A stretch of 39,636 nucleotides of DNA from an uncultured Bacilli bacterium (GTDB lineage Bacteria; Bacillota_I; Bacilli_A; RF39; UBA660): positions 1 through 39,636 of the forward strand of contig CANQSL010000009.1 in the NCBI GenBank assembly GCA_947626515.1, in the 5' to 3' direction. Each line of letters opens with the position of its first letter. The first letter of the stretch is position 1. Of the stretch, positions 23,269 through 32,091 are shown piece after piece. The notes beneath the pieces were generated by a model. The model ran no database searches. It saw only the letters and a list, made by a program, of their open reading frames with translations, and was not told the DNA's origin. The translations under genes were made by a program, and so were the position numbers.

Positions 23269-25155
23269 ATGAAGAAAAAAGAATTTAAATCAGAATCAAA
23301 GAGATTGTTAGATTTAATGATTAATTCAATATATACTAATAAAGATATATTTTTAAGAGAATTAATCAGCAATGCTAGTGACGCTATTGATAAATTATAT
23401 TATAGATCTTTAACAGATAAGAAAGTAAAAATCAAAAAAGAATCATTAGAAATTAATGTTAATTTTGATGAAACACTTAGAACTATAACTGTTAGTGATA
23501 ATGGTTGTGGTATGACTGAAGCTGAACTTGAAAATAATTTAGGTACTATTGCAAAAAGTGGTTCACTTGCCTTTAAAGAATTAAATGATACTAAGAAAAA
23601 AGATATAGATATTATTGGACAATTTGGTGTAGGATTTTATTCAGCATTTATGGTAAGTGACGAAATAACTGTTATATCAAAATCATTTGAAAGTGACAAA
23701 GCATATAGATGGAATTCTAAAGGTTTAGATGGCTATACTATTGAAGAATGCGATAAAACTAATATAGGTACAGATATAATACTTCATATTAAGGAAGATA
23801 CTGAAGATGAAAAGTATAGTGACTATTTAACAGAATTTAAAATTAAAGATTTAATAAAAAAATATAGTGATTATATAAGATATCCTATTAAAATGGAAGT
23901 GACTCATCAACATAAAAAAGATAAAAAGAATAAAAATGATGAAGATGAATTTGAAACTGTAAAAGAAATAGAAACAATTAATAGTATGATTCCTATATGG
24001 AAAAAAAGTAAAAAAGAAGTTAAGGATGAGGATTATAATCATTATTATTGTGATACTTATTATGATTACGAAAATCCTTTAAAAGTTATTAGTACATCTG
24101 TAGAAGGAGTAGTAAGCTACAATGGGCTTTTATTTATTCCAAGTCATGCTCCATATGATTTTTATACGAAAGAATATGAAAAAGGTTTAAGTCTATATTC
24201 TAATGGAGTACTAATAATGGATAAATGTCCTGAATTATTACCGGATTATTTTAGTTTTGTCAAAGGTGTTATTGATACTGAAGATGTTTCCTTGAATATT
24301 TCAAGAGAAATGTTACAAAAAACTAAAGCAGTTAATTTAATTGCTAAAAATATAGAAACTAAAATTTCAAAAGAGTTAGCTGACATGTTAGCAAATGACA
24401 GAGATACTTATACTAAATTCTTTAAAGTATTTGGTACTAATTTAAAATTTGGAATTTATAATAATTATGGAATGGATAAAGAAAAATTACAAGATTTAAT
24501 TATGTTTACATCTTCAAAAACAAAAGAATTAATAACATTAAAAGAATATGTTTCAAATATGAAGGAAGGACAAAACGATATATATTATGCAAGTGGAGAA
24601 TCTATAGAGAAAATAGATAGTCTTCCACAGGTAGAACAAGTTAAAGATAAAGATTATGAAATATTATATTTAACTGATTATGTAGATGAATTTACTTTAA
24701 ATGCTTTAGTTGAATATGATAAAAAGAAATTTAAAAATGTTAGTAGTGCTGAATTAGACTTGGAAGATAATAAAGAAGAGATAAAGCAATTAAATGAAGA
24801 AAATAAAGATTTATTAACATTAATGAAAGATGAAATTGGAGTTAATGAAGTAAGATTTACTAATAAATTAAAGACTCATCCAGTATGCTTAACAAGTGTT
24901 GGAAATATTTCTGTAGAGATGGAAAAAGTAATTAATTCTATGCCTGGAGATGAATCTATAAATGCTCAAGTCGTTCTTGAAATAAATGAATCTCATCCTA
25001 TTGCAGATAAAATTAAAAAGCTATATAAAACTGATAAAGAAGAACTTAAAAAATATAGTAAAGTGTTATATTCAGAAGCTAGATTAATAGAGGGATTAAC
25101 AATTGAAAATCCTACAGAGATTAGCAATATAATATGTGAATTAATATCAAAATAG
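23269..25155 (+). CDS. htpG: HSP90-family molecular chaperone HtpG
   Basis: The 628-residue protein has the full HSP90 layout and near-standard length. The ATP-binding N-domain shows FLRELISNASDAIDKL, DNGCGM and IGQFGVGFYSAFMV. The middle domain contains RGVxD-type FVKGVIDTEDVSLNISREMLQ, and the C-terminal dimerisation domain runs to the end. A Lys-rich charged linker (about 213-232) joins N and middle parts and is longer than in many bacterial HtpG proteins. AAAGGAG six bases before the ATG fixes the start. It has a strong promoter overlapped by CIRCE, so HrcA control is expected, unlike Bacillus subtilis where htpG is outside the HrcA regulon. A terminator overlaps the stop. Confidence 0.97.
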   Translation: MKKKEFKSESKRLLDLMINSIYTNKDIFLRELISNASDAIDKLYYRSLTDKKVKIKKESLEINVNFDETLRTITVSDNGCGMTEAELENNLGTIAKSGSLAFKELNDTKKKDIDIIGQFGVGFYSAFMVSDEITVISKSFESDKAYRWNSKGLDGYTIEECDKTNIGTDIILHIKEDTEDEKYSDYLTEFKIKDLIKKYSDYIRYPIKMEVTHQHKKDKKNKNDEDEFETVKEIETINSMIPIWKKSKKEVKDEDYNHYYCDTYYDYENPLKVISTSVEGVVSYNGLLFIPSHAPYDFYTKEYEKGLSLYSNGVLIMDKCPELLPDYFSFVKGVIDTEDVSLNISREMLQKTKAVNLIAKNIETKISKELADMLANDRDTYTKFFKVFGTNLKFGIYNNYGMDKEKLQDLIMFTSSKTKELITLKEYVSNMKEGQNDIYYASGESIEKIDSLPQVEQVKDKDYEILYLTDYVDEFTLNALVEYDKKKFKNVSSAELDLEDNKEEIKQLNEENKDLLTLMKDEIGVNEVRFTNKLKTHPVCLTSVGNISVEMEKVINSMPGDESINAQVVLEINESHPIADKIKKLYKTDKEELKKYSKVLYSEARLIEGLTIENPTEISNIICELISK

Positions 25156-25172
25156 ACTAATGTCTATTTTTT
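25149..25172 (+). terminator. htpG terminator
   Basis: AAAATAGAC (25149-25157) and GTCTATTTT (25162-25170) form a nine-pair stem with a TAAT loop and further T. Confidence 0.8.
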
Positions 25173-25181
25173 AAATTCAAA

Positions 25182-25210
25182 TTGACATTTTATTATAATA
25201 AAGTTATAAT
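25182..25210 (+). promoter_or_regulatory. Consensus promoter of the permease gene
   Basis: TTGACA (25182-25187) and TATAAT (25205-25210) are exact consensus boxes with a 17-base spacer, the strongest-looking promoter in the window. No CIRCE arm overlaps it. Confidence 0.85.
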
Positions 25211-25237
25211 TTGTACTATATTTAAGGGGTGATAAAT

Positions 25238-26080
25238 ATGAAAGATATAATAATTGATACATTATTAGATGGAATAAAGCTCATTCCTTTTCTATTGTTT
25301 ACTTTTATTATACTTGAGTTAATTGAACATAAATTTAAAAATAAAACAGAAAAAATAATAAGAAAATCCGGTAAATTTGGTCCTCTAATTGGAAGTTTAT
25401 TGGGAATTTTTCCACAATGCGGTTTTTCTGTAGCAGCTACAAATTTTTATACTACAAGAATAATATCCTTAGGTACTTTAATTGCAATTTATTTATCTAC
25501 TAGCGATGAAATGTTACCTATAATGCTAAGTGAAAAAACTGATATTAAAATAATTTTAATTTTTTTAATCATAAAATTATTTGTTGGAATTATATTTGGC
25601 TTTATATTAGATTTTATATTTAAAAGTTCAGAAAAAAATAAATTTAATTATAATATATGTGAAGAAGAACATTGTCATTGTGAACATGGATTACTCAATT
25701 CTAGTATCGTACATACATTTAAAACTTTTATTTATATACTAATTTCTACTTTTATAATTAATATACTATTTAGTTGTGTTTCTACTACTAATATAGAAAA
25801 GATATTTTTTAAAAACAATATTTTTGGTCCATTTATTGGTTCATTATTTGGTTTAATACCAAATTGTGGTGCAAGTATACTTTTAACTGAACTATTTATT
25901 AATAATACTATTAGCTTAGGAACATGCCTATCAGGTTTGTTAACAGGTAGTGGTGTAGCATTATTAGTATTGTTTAGAACAAACAAAAATCTTAAAGATA
26001 ATTTAAAAATAGTTAGTATTTTATATACAATTGGTTTAATTGTAGGTATATTTATAGATTTTTTACATATTATAATATAG
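25238..26080 (+). CDS. Putative metal or arsenic efflux permease (ArsP_2-like, internally duplicated)
   Basis: The ATG at 25238 follows AAGGGG by eight bases; an upstream GTG at 25229 overlaps that site. The protein has about eight to ten hydrophobic segments in two similar halves. Each half has the block FGPLIGSLLGIFPQCGFS / FGPFIGSLFGLIPNCGAS followed by an ISLGTL / ISLGTC segment. The central loop contains CEEEHCHCEHG, likely to bind soft metals. This fits the family annotated as a putative ten-helix heavy-metal exporter (ArsP_2), but transport has not been shown for close relatives as far as I know. It lies between two HrcA-controlled genes, with its own promoter and no terminator before the hsp20 CIRCE site four bases after its stop. 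Confidence 0.75.
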   Translation: MKDIIIDTLLDGIKLIPFLLFTFIILELIEHKFKNKTEKIIRKSGKFGPLIGSLLGIFPQCGFSVAATNFYTTRIISLGTLIAIYLSTSDEMLPIMLSEKTDIKIILIFLIIKLFVGIIFGFILDFIFKSSEKNKFNYNICEEEHCHCEHGLLNSSIVHTFKTFIYILISTFIINILFSCVSTTNIEKIFFKNNIFGPFIGSLFGLIPNCGASILLTELFINNTISLGTCLSGLLTGSGVALLVLFRTNKNLKDNLKIVSILYTIGLIVGIFIDFLHIII

Positions 26081-26083
26081 AAA

Positions 26084-26110
26084 TTAGCACTTGATATTGA
26101 CAAGTGCTAA
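26084..26110. promoter_or_regulatory. CIRCE element (HrcA operator) of hsp20
   Basis: TTAGCACTT (26084-26092), nine bases, AAGTGCTAA (26102-26110): a perfectly symmetric CIRCE-type repeat. It begins four bases after the permease stop codon. Confidence 0.93.
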
Positions 26111-26124
26111 AAAAGTGGTATAAT
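26097..26124 (+). promoter_or_regulatory. hsp20 promoter overlapping CIRCE
   Basis: TTGACA (26097-26102) is within CIRCE; TATAAT (26119-26124) follows after 16 bases and has the extended TGG before it. Confidence 0.82.
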
Positions 26125-26149
26125 TAAATTATGAAAGGAAGGATATATA

Positions 26150-26539
26150 ATGGATTTGATTCCAAGAAAATATTTTTTAGATGATTTTTTTGACGATTTT
26201 GTTTCATCAAAGGGAAATGATATGAAATGTGATATTTACGAAAAGGATGGACTATATAACATAGAAATAGATGTTCCAGGATTTGATAAAAAGGATATCA
26301 ATATTGAATGTAAAGACGGATATTTAACTGTATCTGCAAAAAAGGAATCTAATGAAGAAAGTTCTGATAAGAACTATATTAGAAAAGAAAGAAGATATGG
26401 CAGTTTTTCAAGAACATTCTATCTTGGTGAATTAGATGAAGATAAAATAAAAGCTACATTTAATAATGGCACATTATGTATAGTAGTTCCTAAAGAAGAA
26501 AAACAAAACGATAAAAAAATTATTGAAATAGGTGATTAA
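26150..26539 (+). CDS. Small heat-shock protein, Hsp20/alpha-crystallin family
   Basis: The alpha-crystallin domain spans about residues 24-120 of 129: MKCDIYEKDGLYNIEIDVPGF, DINIECKDGYLTVSAKKE, ERRYGSFSRTFYLG and the signature AxxxNGxLxIVVPK seen as ATFNNGTLCIVVPKEE. Small heat-shock proteins hold unfolding proteins in a refoldable state without using ATP. A purine-rich site (GAAAGGAAGGA) precedes the ATG. The overlap of CIRCE with the promoter predicts repression by HrcA and release on heat or misfolding stress, together with htpG. A clear terminator follows. Confidence 0.95.
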   Translation: MDLIPRKYFLDDFFDDFVSSKGNDMKCDIYEKDGLYNIEIDVPGFDKKDINIECKDGYLTVSAKKESNEESSDKNYIRKERRYGSFSRTFYLGELDEDKIKATFNNGTLCIVVPKEEKQNDKKIIEIGD

Positions 26540-26540
26540 G

Positions 26541-26570
26541 AATATTTGAAGATAACTTCAAATATTTTTT
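26541..26570 (+). terminator. hsp20 terminator
   Basis: AATATTTGAAG (26541-26551) pairs with CTTCAAATATT (26556-26566) around ATAA and ends in T. Confidence 0.85.
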
Positions 26571-26573
26571 AAA

Positions 26574-26601
26574 TTGACAAAAAAATAAAATATATTATAA
26601 T
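26574..26601 (+). promoter_or_regulatory. Promoter of the lipid kinase gene
   Basis: TTGACA (26574-26579) and TATAAT (26596-26601) are 16 bases apart. Confidence 0.8.
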
Positions 26602-26619
26602 CTTGTTTAGGTGAAAAAA

Positions 26620-27558
26620 ATGAAAAACTGTGTTTTAATATATAATCCTAACAGTGGGCATACTATGAATGAATCAAATTTAAAAAAAGCAAAAAAGATT
26701 TTGAATGATTATGGTTATAATGTAAGAATAATACCTACAAAGTATGCAGGGCATGCCATTGAAATAGTTAGCCATTTAAATAATACTGATTTAGTCATAA
26801 GCGTTGGCGGAGATGGTACATTTAATGAAGTTGTAAATGGTAATATGCAAAGAAACACAAGATTACTTCTTGCAAATATTCCTATAGGAACTACAAATGA
26901 TGTTGGCACTATGTTTGGCTATGGGAAAAGTTTTGAACAAAATTTAAAATCTTTATTAGAGGGTAGAGAACAAGATATAGATATATGTACAGTAAATGGT
27001 AGTGCTTTTATTTATGTTGCCGGATTGGGAAAATTTGTAAATATAGCTTATGATACTCCTAGATATTTGAAAAAAAAGTATGGATATTTTGCTTATATTT
27101 TTGAGGGAGTTAAAGATTTTTTTAAACCGATAAAAACATATAAAGTAAATTATGAAGTTAATGGATTAAAAAAAACAGGATATTTTTCATTTATATTAAT
27201 TAGCAATGCTAATAGAATAGCTGGAGTAAATACTTTTTATAAAGATGTTAAATTAGATGATAATCAATTTGAAGTTTTATTATGTAATTTTTCTACTAGA
27301 AGACATATTATTAGAACTTTAAGATTATTAATAGATAATGATCCTAATAATATAAGTGGGTTAGAATTTTATAAAACTAATAAAATTAAATTTGAATTTG
27401 AAAATGCTCCTAAAAAAGCTTGGTGTATAGATGGCGAAAAATTAAAAAGATATAACAAAACATATGAATTTAATACTATAAATAATTTTAAAATATTAAT
27501 GCCTAGAAAGAATATAAATAAACTATTTATAAAAAGATCTAATTTAATTGATGATTAA
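26620..27558 (+). CDS. Diacylglycerol-kinase-family lipid kinase (DagK/YegS/BmrU type)
   Basis: The ATG at 26620 follows TTTAGGTG; a GTG at 26611 lies in that site. The protein begins NCVLIYNPNSGH, typical for the family. It has the nucleotide-binding SVGGDGTFNEVVNG (about residues 65-78) and ANIPIGTTNDVG (about 90-101), then a C-terminal beta-rich lobe ending in AWCIDGEKL. Family members phosphorylate diacylglycerol or related lipids at the inner membrane face; in Gram-positive bacteria this recycles diacylglycerol released when lipoteichoic acid is made. The YfhO-type gene converges on it, and the two stop codons overlap by four bases inside a shared stem-loop. Confidence 0.88.
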   Translation: MKNCVLIYNPNSGHTMNESNLKKAKKILNDYGYNVRIIPTKYAGHAIEIVSHLNNTDLVISVGGDGTFNEVVNGNMQRNTRLLLANIPIGTTNDVGTMFGYGKSFEQNLKSLLEGREQDIDICTVNGSAFIYVAGLGKFVNIAYDTPRYLKKKYGYFAYIFEGVKDFFKPIKTYKVNYEVNGLKKTGYFSFILISNANRIAGVNTFYKDVKLDDNQFEVLLCNFSTRRHIIRTLRLLIDNDPNNISGLEFYKTNKIKFEFENAPKKAWCIDGEKLKRYNKTYEFNTINNFKILMPRKNINKLFIKRSNLIDD

Positions 27559-27569
27559 TTAGATCTTTT
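27532..27569. terminator. Bidirectional terminator built into the overlapping ends of two convergent genes
   Basis: AAAAGATCTAATT (27532-27544) and AATTAGATCTTTT (27557-27569) form a perfect 13-pair stem with a 12-base loop, flanked by A on the left and T on the right. Both stop codons fall in it, so the last codons of both genes are set by the hairpin. Confidence 0.85.
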
Positions 27570-30107
27570 CTTTTTTATAAATAAATATATAATTGAACTT
27601 ATTAATGTAAGAATACTTATTAATGTATATAAGTAAATATTTTTAGGTCTATATTTAAGTTTAATATTATGCATTCCTCTATTTAAATCGAAACCTAATA
27701 AACTCTCATTAATTTTATATGTATTTATCTTTTTATTATCTACATATACATTCCATCCTTCATCATATGGAATTGATGTATATATTGACATATCTTTATT
27801 TAAATTACTTTCTGCTAATATTGTATCTTCTTTAAAAGATGTTATATTTAATTTATTATTTTTTAATATATTATAGGCTTCTTCAAATTTATCATTGTTA
27901 ATTGTATATACATTACACTCTTCATTAAGATATGTGTTATAACTTACATAAATGTCAAATTCATTATTTGATATATTTTCTGTAATAATATAAGGTTCTT
28001 CATAGCTAATATAATTATTTATATCAATATTATTTTCTATAGCAATATCTTCAATTCTTTCGTTATTTTTATAATATGCTGTATTATTTATTATAAAATA
28101 GTCAACTAAGTTATTGTTTAAATAAAAGTATACAATATCGTCTATATTTTTTTTGTATGTAAATTTAACAATTGTCTTATCTTCATTTTGATAAATTATA
28201 TCTTTTGTTATTAAGTCAAGTCTGTATAAAATATCTTCTATATTAGTAGTTTTATACATAAAATCATTTTGATAATCGAATGGAGTAATATAGTTATTAT
28301 TCCAATTTTTAATTTCACTATTTACTCCATACATTAAACCAATATTGTAATTGTATTTATAAGTAATTGTTCCATTTGAGTTATAAAACTTGGTGTAATG
28401 TTTATAATCTTTATTATTGCCTATTATGTATTTTATATTAAACATTAAATCATAAATTGGTGTATTTTGTTTATAGTAGTAGCTATTAATATAATTTCCT
28501 GGCATTCCTAAATTATTTGATAATTCGCTTAAACTATTATATGCCATTGAACTAAATGTTGTAAGCCCATAATAATCATACCAAGCTCCATCATTATATG
28601 TTAAAATGAAGTTTTTTTCTGTTCTATAAAATAAATCTTTATCTTTTGTTGATATATATTTTATAGAATTATTTATTTTATTATAATCTTCATAAAATTC
28701 ATCTATATATTGTAAAATGTCCCAATTATTATTTATACTTATTATACATTCAGCAACTATAGTTAACATAAATAAATAGATAGATACTTTTCTAAATTTT
28801 TTAAAGAAATGATTTAGTGTATATATTATAAAGTATATTGTTATTAATGCGTAATTTACATATATCATTGATGTTAATATATTATCGTACTTACTTAAGT
28901 ATACATACGTTATAAATAACATACATAATATATATGTTATTAGTACTGTTCTATACTTATGCTCTTTTATATATTTTAACGAATATGCTGACATTATTAT
29001 AAATATAAATGAATATATGAATGAATATCTATATGGTAAATCATTTGGTACGTGAAATGCATGCCATATATAATCTAATGGTGCTATATAAAATGATGCT
29101 ATTAATATAAGTAACATTGTTGTATATACAAATTTTCTTTTAAAACTTATTTTTTTATTTAAATAAAATAATATTAATAATCCTATTGTTAGTATTCCAG
29201 TACTTACATTTGGAGCATTTGAAATTCCAGATGCAAGTACTGTAGGTATTATTCCAGTTAAATGATTTTTAAAAAATTCTAAAAATGTAAAAGAATAGTA
29301 TTGGCTTGTAGGCATAGTACTACCTATTGTTGCGTTAGTAGTTTTTAGAGCTTCAAACATAGGAACTAATGCCCACATCATTACCATTCCAGAAAGCAAT
29401 GAACATAATCCAAATTTTAAACACTTTTTAAATACTTTCTTAAAATTGAATTTTTTAGTTTTTATTATTAAGTATCCAATAAAATATATTACAGAAAATA
29501 TACATATCATATAAGATATGAAATAATTAGAATATAACATTATAATTAAACTTATTGTATAAAGTACTCCATTATCTTTATTAACTATATTTTCAATACC
29601 TAATACAATTAGAGGAAGCATCATCATTCCATCTAGCCACATAATATTCCAATAATATGCAGCAAAATAAGAAGAAAAAGAATAAAGTAAACTAAGACCA
29701 ATAATATAATTATTTTTAAAATTAAGTTTCTTTTTTAGAAAATAAGACATAGTAGTACCAGTTAGAGCACATCTAATTGCAATAATGATAGAATAAGACA
29801 TAATTAGGTTTTCTCTTTTAAAGAAAAACATAATAATATTTAAAGGACTAGATAAATAATTAAAGAAATTTCTGAAAAAAGGAATACCTAAACCTAAATT
29901 AAAAGAATAAATTAAACTTTCGCCAGATTTAATTCTATCGTAAAGTTCAGCAAGCATAGGACCATATTGATGAAAGAAATCAATAGTTAATAATGAATTT
30001 CTTCCAAATGGAGCAACGCTCTGTAACTTATAAATAATGCCAACTGCAAAAAGCGATAGAAAAAAAGTTATAAATAAAAAATAATAATTTTTTAAAAATT
30101 TTTTCAT
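27555..30107 (-). CDS. YfhO-family multi-pass membrane protein
   Basis: The 850-residue protein has the YfhO family layout. A first membrane helix is followed by the outer-loop motif TIDFFHQYGPML, then FNLGLGIPFF and NYLSSPLN, then many helices including YYWNIMWLDGMMMLPLIVLGIE up to about residue 450. A large soluble C-terminal half follows, ending in a beta domain (DEGWNVYVDNKK, GMHNIKLKYRPK), a last helix and a basic tail. YfhO proteins have the GT-C-like glycosyltransferase fold; in Bacillus and Listeria a relative acts with CsbB/GtcA-type partners in glycosylating teichoic acids. No such partner is in the window. A minus-strand promoter is visible. The ribosome site before the ATG is weak (TGAGATG). 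Confidence 0.85.
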   Translation of the reverse strand: MKKFLKNYYFLFITFFLSLFAVGIIYKLQSVAPFGRNSLLTIDFFHQYGPMLAELYDRIKSGESLIYSFNLGLGIPFFRNFFNYLSSPLNIIMFFFKRENLIMSYSIIIAIRCALTGTTMSYFLKKKLNFKNNYIIGLSLLYSFSSYFAAYYWNIMWLDGMMMLPLIVLGIENIVNKDNGVLYTISLIIMLYSNYFISYMICIFSVIYFIGYLIIKTKKFNFKKVFKKCLKFGLCSLLSGMVMMWALVPMFEALKTTNATIGSTMPTSQYYSFTFLEFFKNHLTGIIPTVLASGISNAPNVSTGILTIGLLILFYLNKKISFKRKFVYTTMLLILIASFYIAPLDYIWHAFHVPNDLPYRYSFIYSFIFIIMSAYSLKYIKEHKYRTVLITYILCMLFITYVYLSKYDNILTSMIYVNYALITIYFIIYTLNHFFKKFRKVSIYLFMLTIVAECIISINNNWDILQYIDEFYEDYNKINNSIKYISTKDKDLFYRTEKNFILTYNDGAWYDYYGLTTFSSMAYNSLSELSNNLGMPGNYINSYYYKQNTPIYDLMFNIKYIIGNNKDYKHYTKFYNSNGTITYKYNYNIGLMYGVNSEIKNWNNNYITPFDYQNDFMYKTTNIEDILYRLDLITKDIIYQNEDKTIVKFTYKKNIDDIVYFYLNNNLVDYFIINNTAYYKNNERIEDIAIENNIDINNYISYEEPYIITENISNNEFDIYVSYNTYLNEECNVYTINNDKFEEAYNILKNNKLNITSFKEDTILAESNLNKDMSIYTSIPYDEGWNVYVDNKKINTYKINESLLGFDLNRGMHNIKLKYRPKNIYLYTLISILTLISSIIYLFIKKKRSN

Positions 30108-30144
30108 ATAAGCATCTCATTTCAATAGTTTTAATACTAACTAA

Positions 30145-30173
30145 ATTATATCTTATTGATTTTTATTTATCAA
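30145..30173 (-). promoter_or_regulatory. Promoter of the YfhO-type gene
   Basis: Read on the minus strand, TTGATA (30173-30168) and TATAAT (30150-30145) are 17 bases apart, about 38 bases before the start codon. Confidence 0.7.
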
Positions 30174-30203
30174 TTATAAAAACAATATAATAATATATTT
30201 TTC

Positions 30204-30232
30204 TTGCAAAAAATGGCACTTTGTTGTATTAT
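30204..30232 (+). promoter_or_regulatory. Promoter of typA
   Basis: TTGCAA (30204-30209) and TATTAT (30227-30232) are 17 bases apart in the divergent gap; the start codon follows after about 30 bases. Confidence 0.65.
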
Positions 30233-30263
30233 TATCTAGACGTTAAAAAGGAAGTGTTTTTTT

Positions 30264-32063
30264 ATGGACAAAATAATTAATATTGCTGTAGTTGCACACG
30301 TTGATGCTGGCAAAAGTACTTTAGTTGATGCTTTGCTTGAACAAAATGGTGTTTTTAGAGAAAATGAAACAGTAGTTGATTGCGTAATGGATTCTAATGA
30401 TTTAGAAAGAGAAAGAGGAATAACTATATATTCTAAAAATTGTGCTATAAGATATAAAGATTATAAAATAAATATAGTTGATACTCCAGGACATGCTGAT
30501 TTTTCTAGCGAAGTTGAAAGAGTTATAAAAACAGTAGATACAGTAATTCTTTTAGTAGATAGTGCAGAAGGTCCAATGCCTCAAACCAGATTTGTATTAA
30601 AAAAAGCATTAGAACAAAATTTGAGACCTATATTGTTTATTAATAAAGTCGATAAAAAAGATGCACGTCCTGAAGAAGTTGTGAATATGACTTTTGATTT
30701 ATTTTGTGAATTAAATGCAACAGATGAACAATTAGATTTTCCAATAGTATATGGAATTGCAAAAGAAGGAAAGTCAACATTGGATTTATCCAAAATGGAA
30801 GATAATATTTCACCTTTACTAGAAACTGTATTAAAGCAAGTAAAACCATTTGAAGGAAATGAAAATGATAATTTGCAATTACAAATAAGTCAATTAGATT
30901 ATGATGATTATATTGGAAGATTAGGTATTGGTAGAATTAATAAAGGCAAAATAAAAAGCGGAGAAACTGTAACGTTAGTTACTAATAATGGAAATGAATC
31001 AAGTTTTAGAGTTAGCAAATTATTTGTTAATGAAGGAATTAAAAAGGTAGAAAAAGATGTTGCTTATTATGGAGATATTGTAACAATAGCTGGTTGTAGT
31101 ACAATAACTATTGGGGATACAGTTTGTGAATATGGTATAAAAGATCCACTACCTCCAATACACATAGATAAGCCAACTTTATCGATGAATTTTTTAGTAA
31201 ATAATAGTCCTTTTGCGGGATTAAGTGGAAAATATTTAACAAATAGACATATAAAGGAAAGATTAGAAAAAGAGCTTGAAACTAATGTAGGATTAGAAGT
31301 TGAAGAGTTAGAAAATAGCGATGGATTTAAAGTAAGTGGTAGAGGCGAATTACATTTATCAGTACTTTTAGAAAATATGAGAAGAGAAGGTTATGAATTA
31401 GGTGTTTCAAAACCTACGGTTTTATTTAAAGAGATTGATGGAGTAAAATGTGAACCATTTGAAACTGTAATAGTAAATTGTCCAAGTGAGTATGCAAGTA
31501 CAATTATAAACGATATTCAAGAAAGAAAAGGTATTTTACAAAGCATGCAAGCTGGAGAAGAAAATTTCACTCACTTAGAATTTAGTGCTCCAACTCGTGG
31601 TTTAATTGGATACAGAGGTACATTTATAACAAATACTAAAGGCGAAGGTACAATGGTAAGAAGCTATGACACTTATAAACCCTATGTTGGAGAATTAACA
31701 ACGAGAAAAAACGGAGTTTTAGTTTCTATGGAAAATGGTAAGACATTAGGATATTCATTATGGAATTTACAAGATAGAGGTACTTTAATAGTTGGTCCAC
31801 AAGAAGATGTATATATTGGAATGATTGTAGGTATAAACAATCGAGACAATGATTTAAATGTAAATCCATGTAAAAATAAAGAGATGTCTAATACAAGAAG
31901 TAAGTCTAGTGACGATGCTATACAATTAGTGCCACCAAAAGAATTTACACTAGAATCAGCTTTAGAGTTTATAGAGGATGATGAACTTGTAGAGATTACA
32001 CCAGAAAAGATTAGATTAAGAAAAAAAGTTTTAGATCCAAAAGATAGATATAGAAATAAATAA
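30264..32063 (+). CDS. typA: Translational GTPase TypA/BipA
   Basis: The 599-residue protein starts with IAVVAHVDAGKSTLVDALL (G1), has ERERGITI (switch I), VDTPGHADF (G3) and INKVDKKDARPEEV (G4), then an EF-Tu-like beta-barrel, EF-G-like domains III and V, and the TypA-specific C-terminal part with FSAPTRGLIGYRG. TypA binds the ribosome and aids ribosome assembly and stress adaptation, including growth in the cold. AAAAAGGAAGTG precedes the ATG. It is a single-gene unit with its own promoter and terminator, between two genes on the other strand. Confidence 0.97.
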   Translation: MDKIINIAVVAHVDAGKSTLVDALLEQNGVFRENETVVDCVMDSNDLERERGITIYSKNCAIRYKDYKINIVDTPGHADFSSEVERVIKTVDTVILLVDSAEGPMPQTRFVLKKALEQNLRPILFINKVDKKDARPEEVVNMTFDLFCELNATDEQLDFPIVYGIAKEGKSTLDLSKMEDNISPLLETVLKQVKPFEGNENDNLQLQISQLDYDDYIGRLGIGRINKGKIKSGETVTLVTNNGNESSFRVSKLFVNEGIKKVEKDVAYYGDIVTIAGCSTITIGDTVCEYGIKDPLPPIHIDKPTLSMNFLVNNSPFAGLSGKYLTNRHIKERLEKELETNVGLEVEELENSDGFKVSGRGELHLSVLLENMRREGYELGVSKPTVLFKEIDGVKCEPFETVIVNCPSEYASTIINDIQERKGILQSMQAGEENFTHLEFSAPTRGLIGYRGTFITNTKGEGTMVRSYDTYKPYVGELTTRKNGVLVSMENGKTLGYSLWNLQDRGTLIVGPQEDVYIGMIVGINNRDNDLNVNPCKNKEMSNTRSKSSDDAIQLVPPKEFTLESALEFIEDDELVEITPEKIRLRKKVLDPKDRYRNK

Positions 32064-32089
32064 AAGATACTAAATCCAGTATCTTTTTT
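32062..32089. terminator. Terminator between typA and the convergent FemAB-type gene
   Basis: AAAAGATACT (32062-32071) pairs with AGTATCTTTT (32078-32087) around AAATCC, with T after and A before, so it can act in both directions. Confidence 0.82.
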
Positions 32090-32091
32090 AA

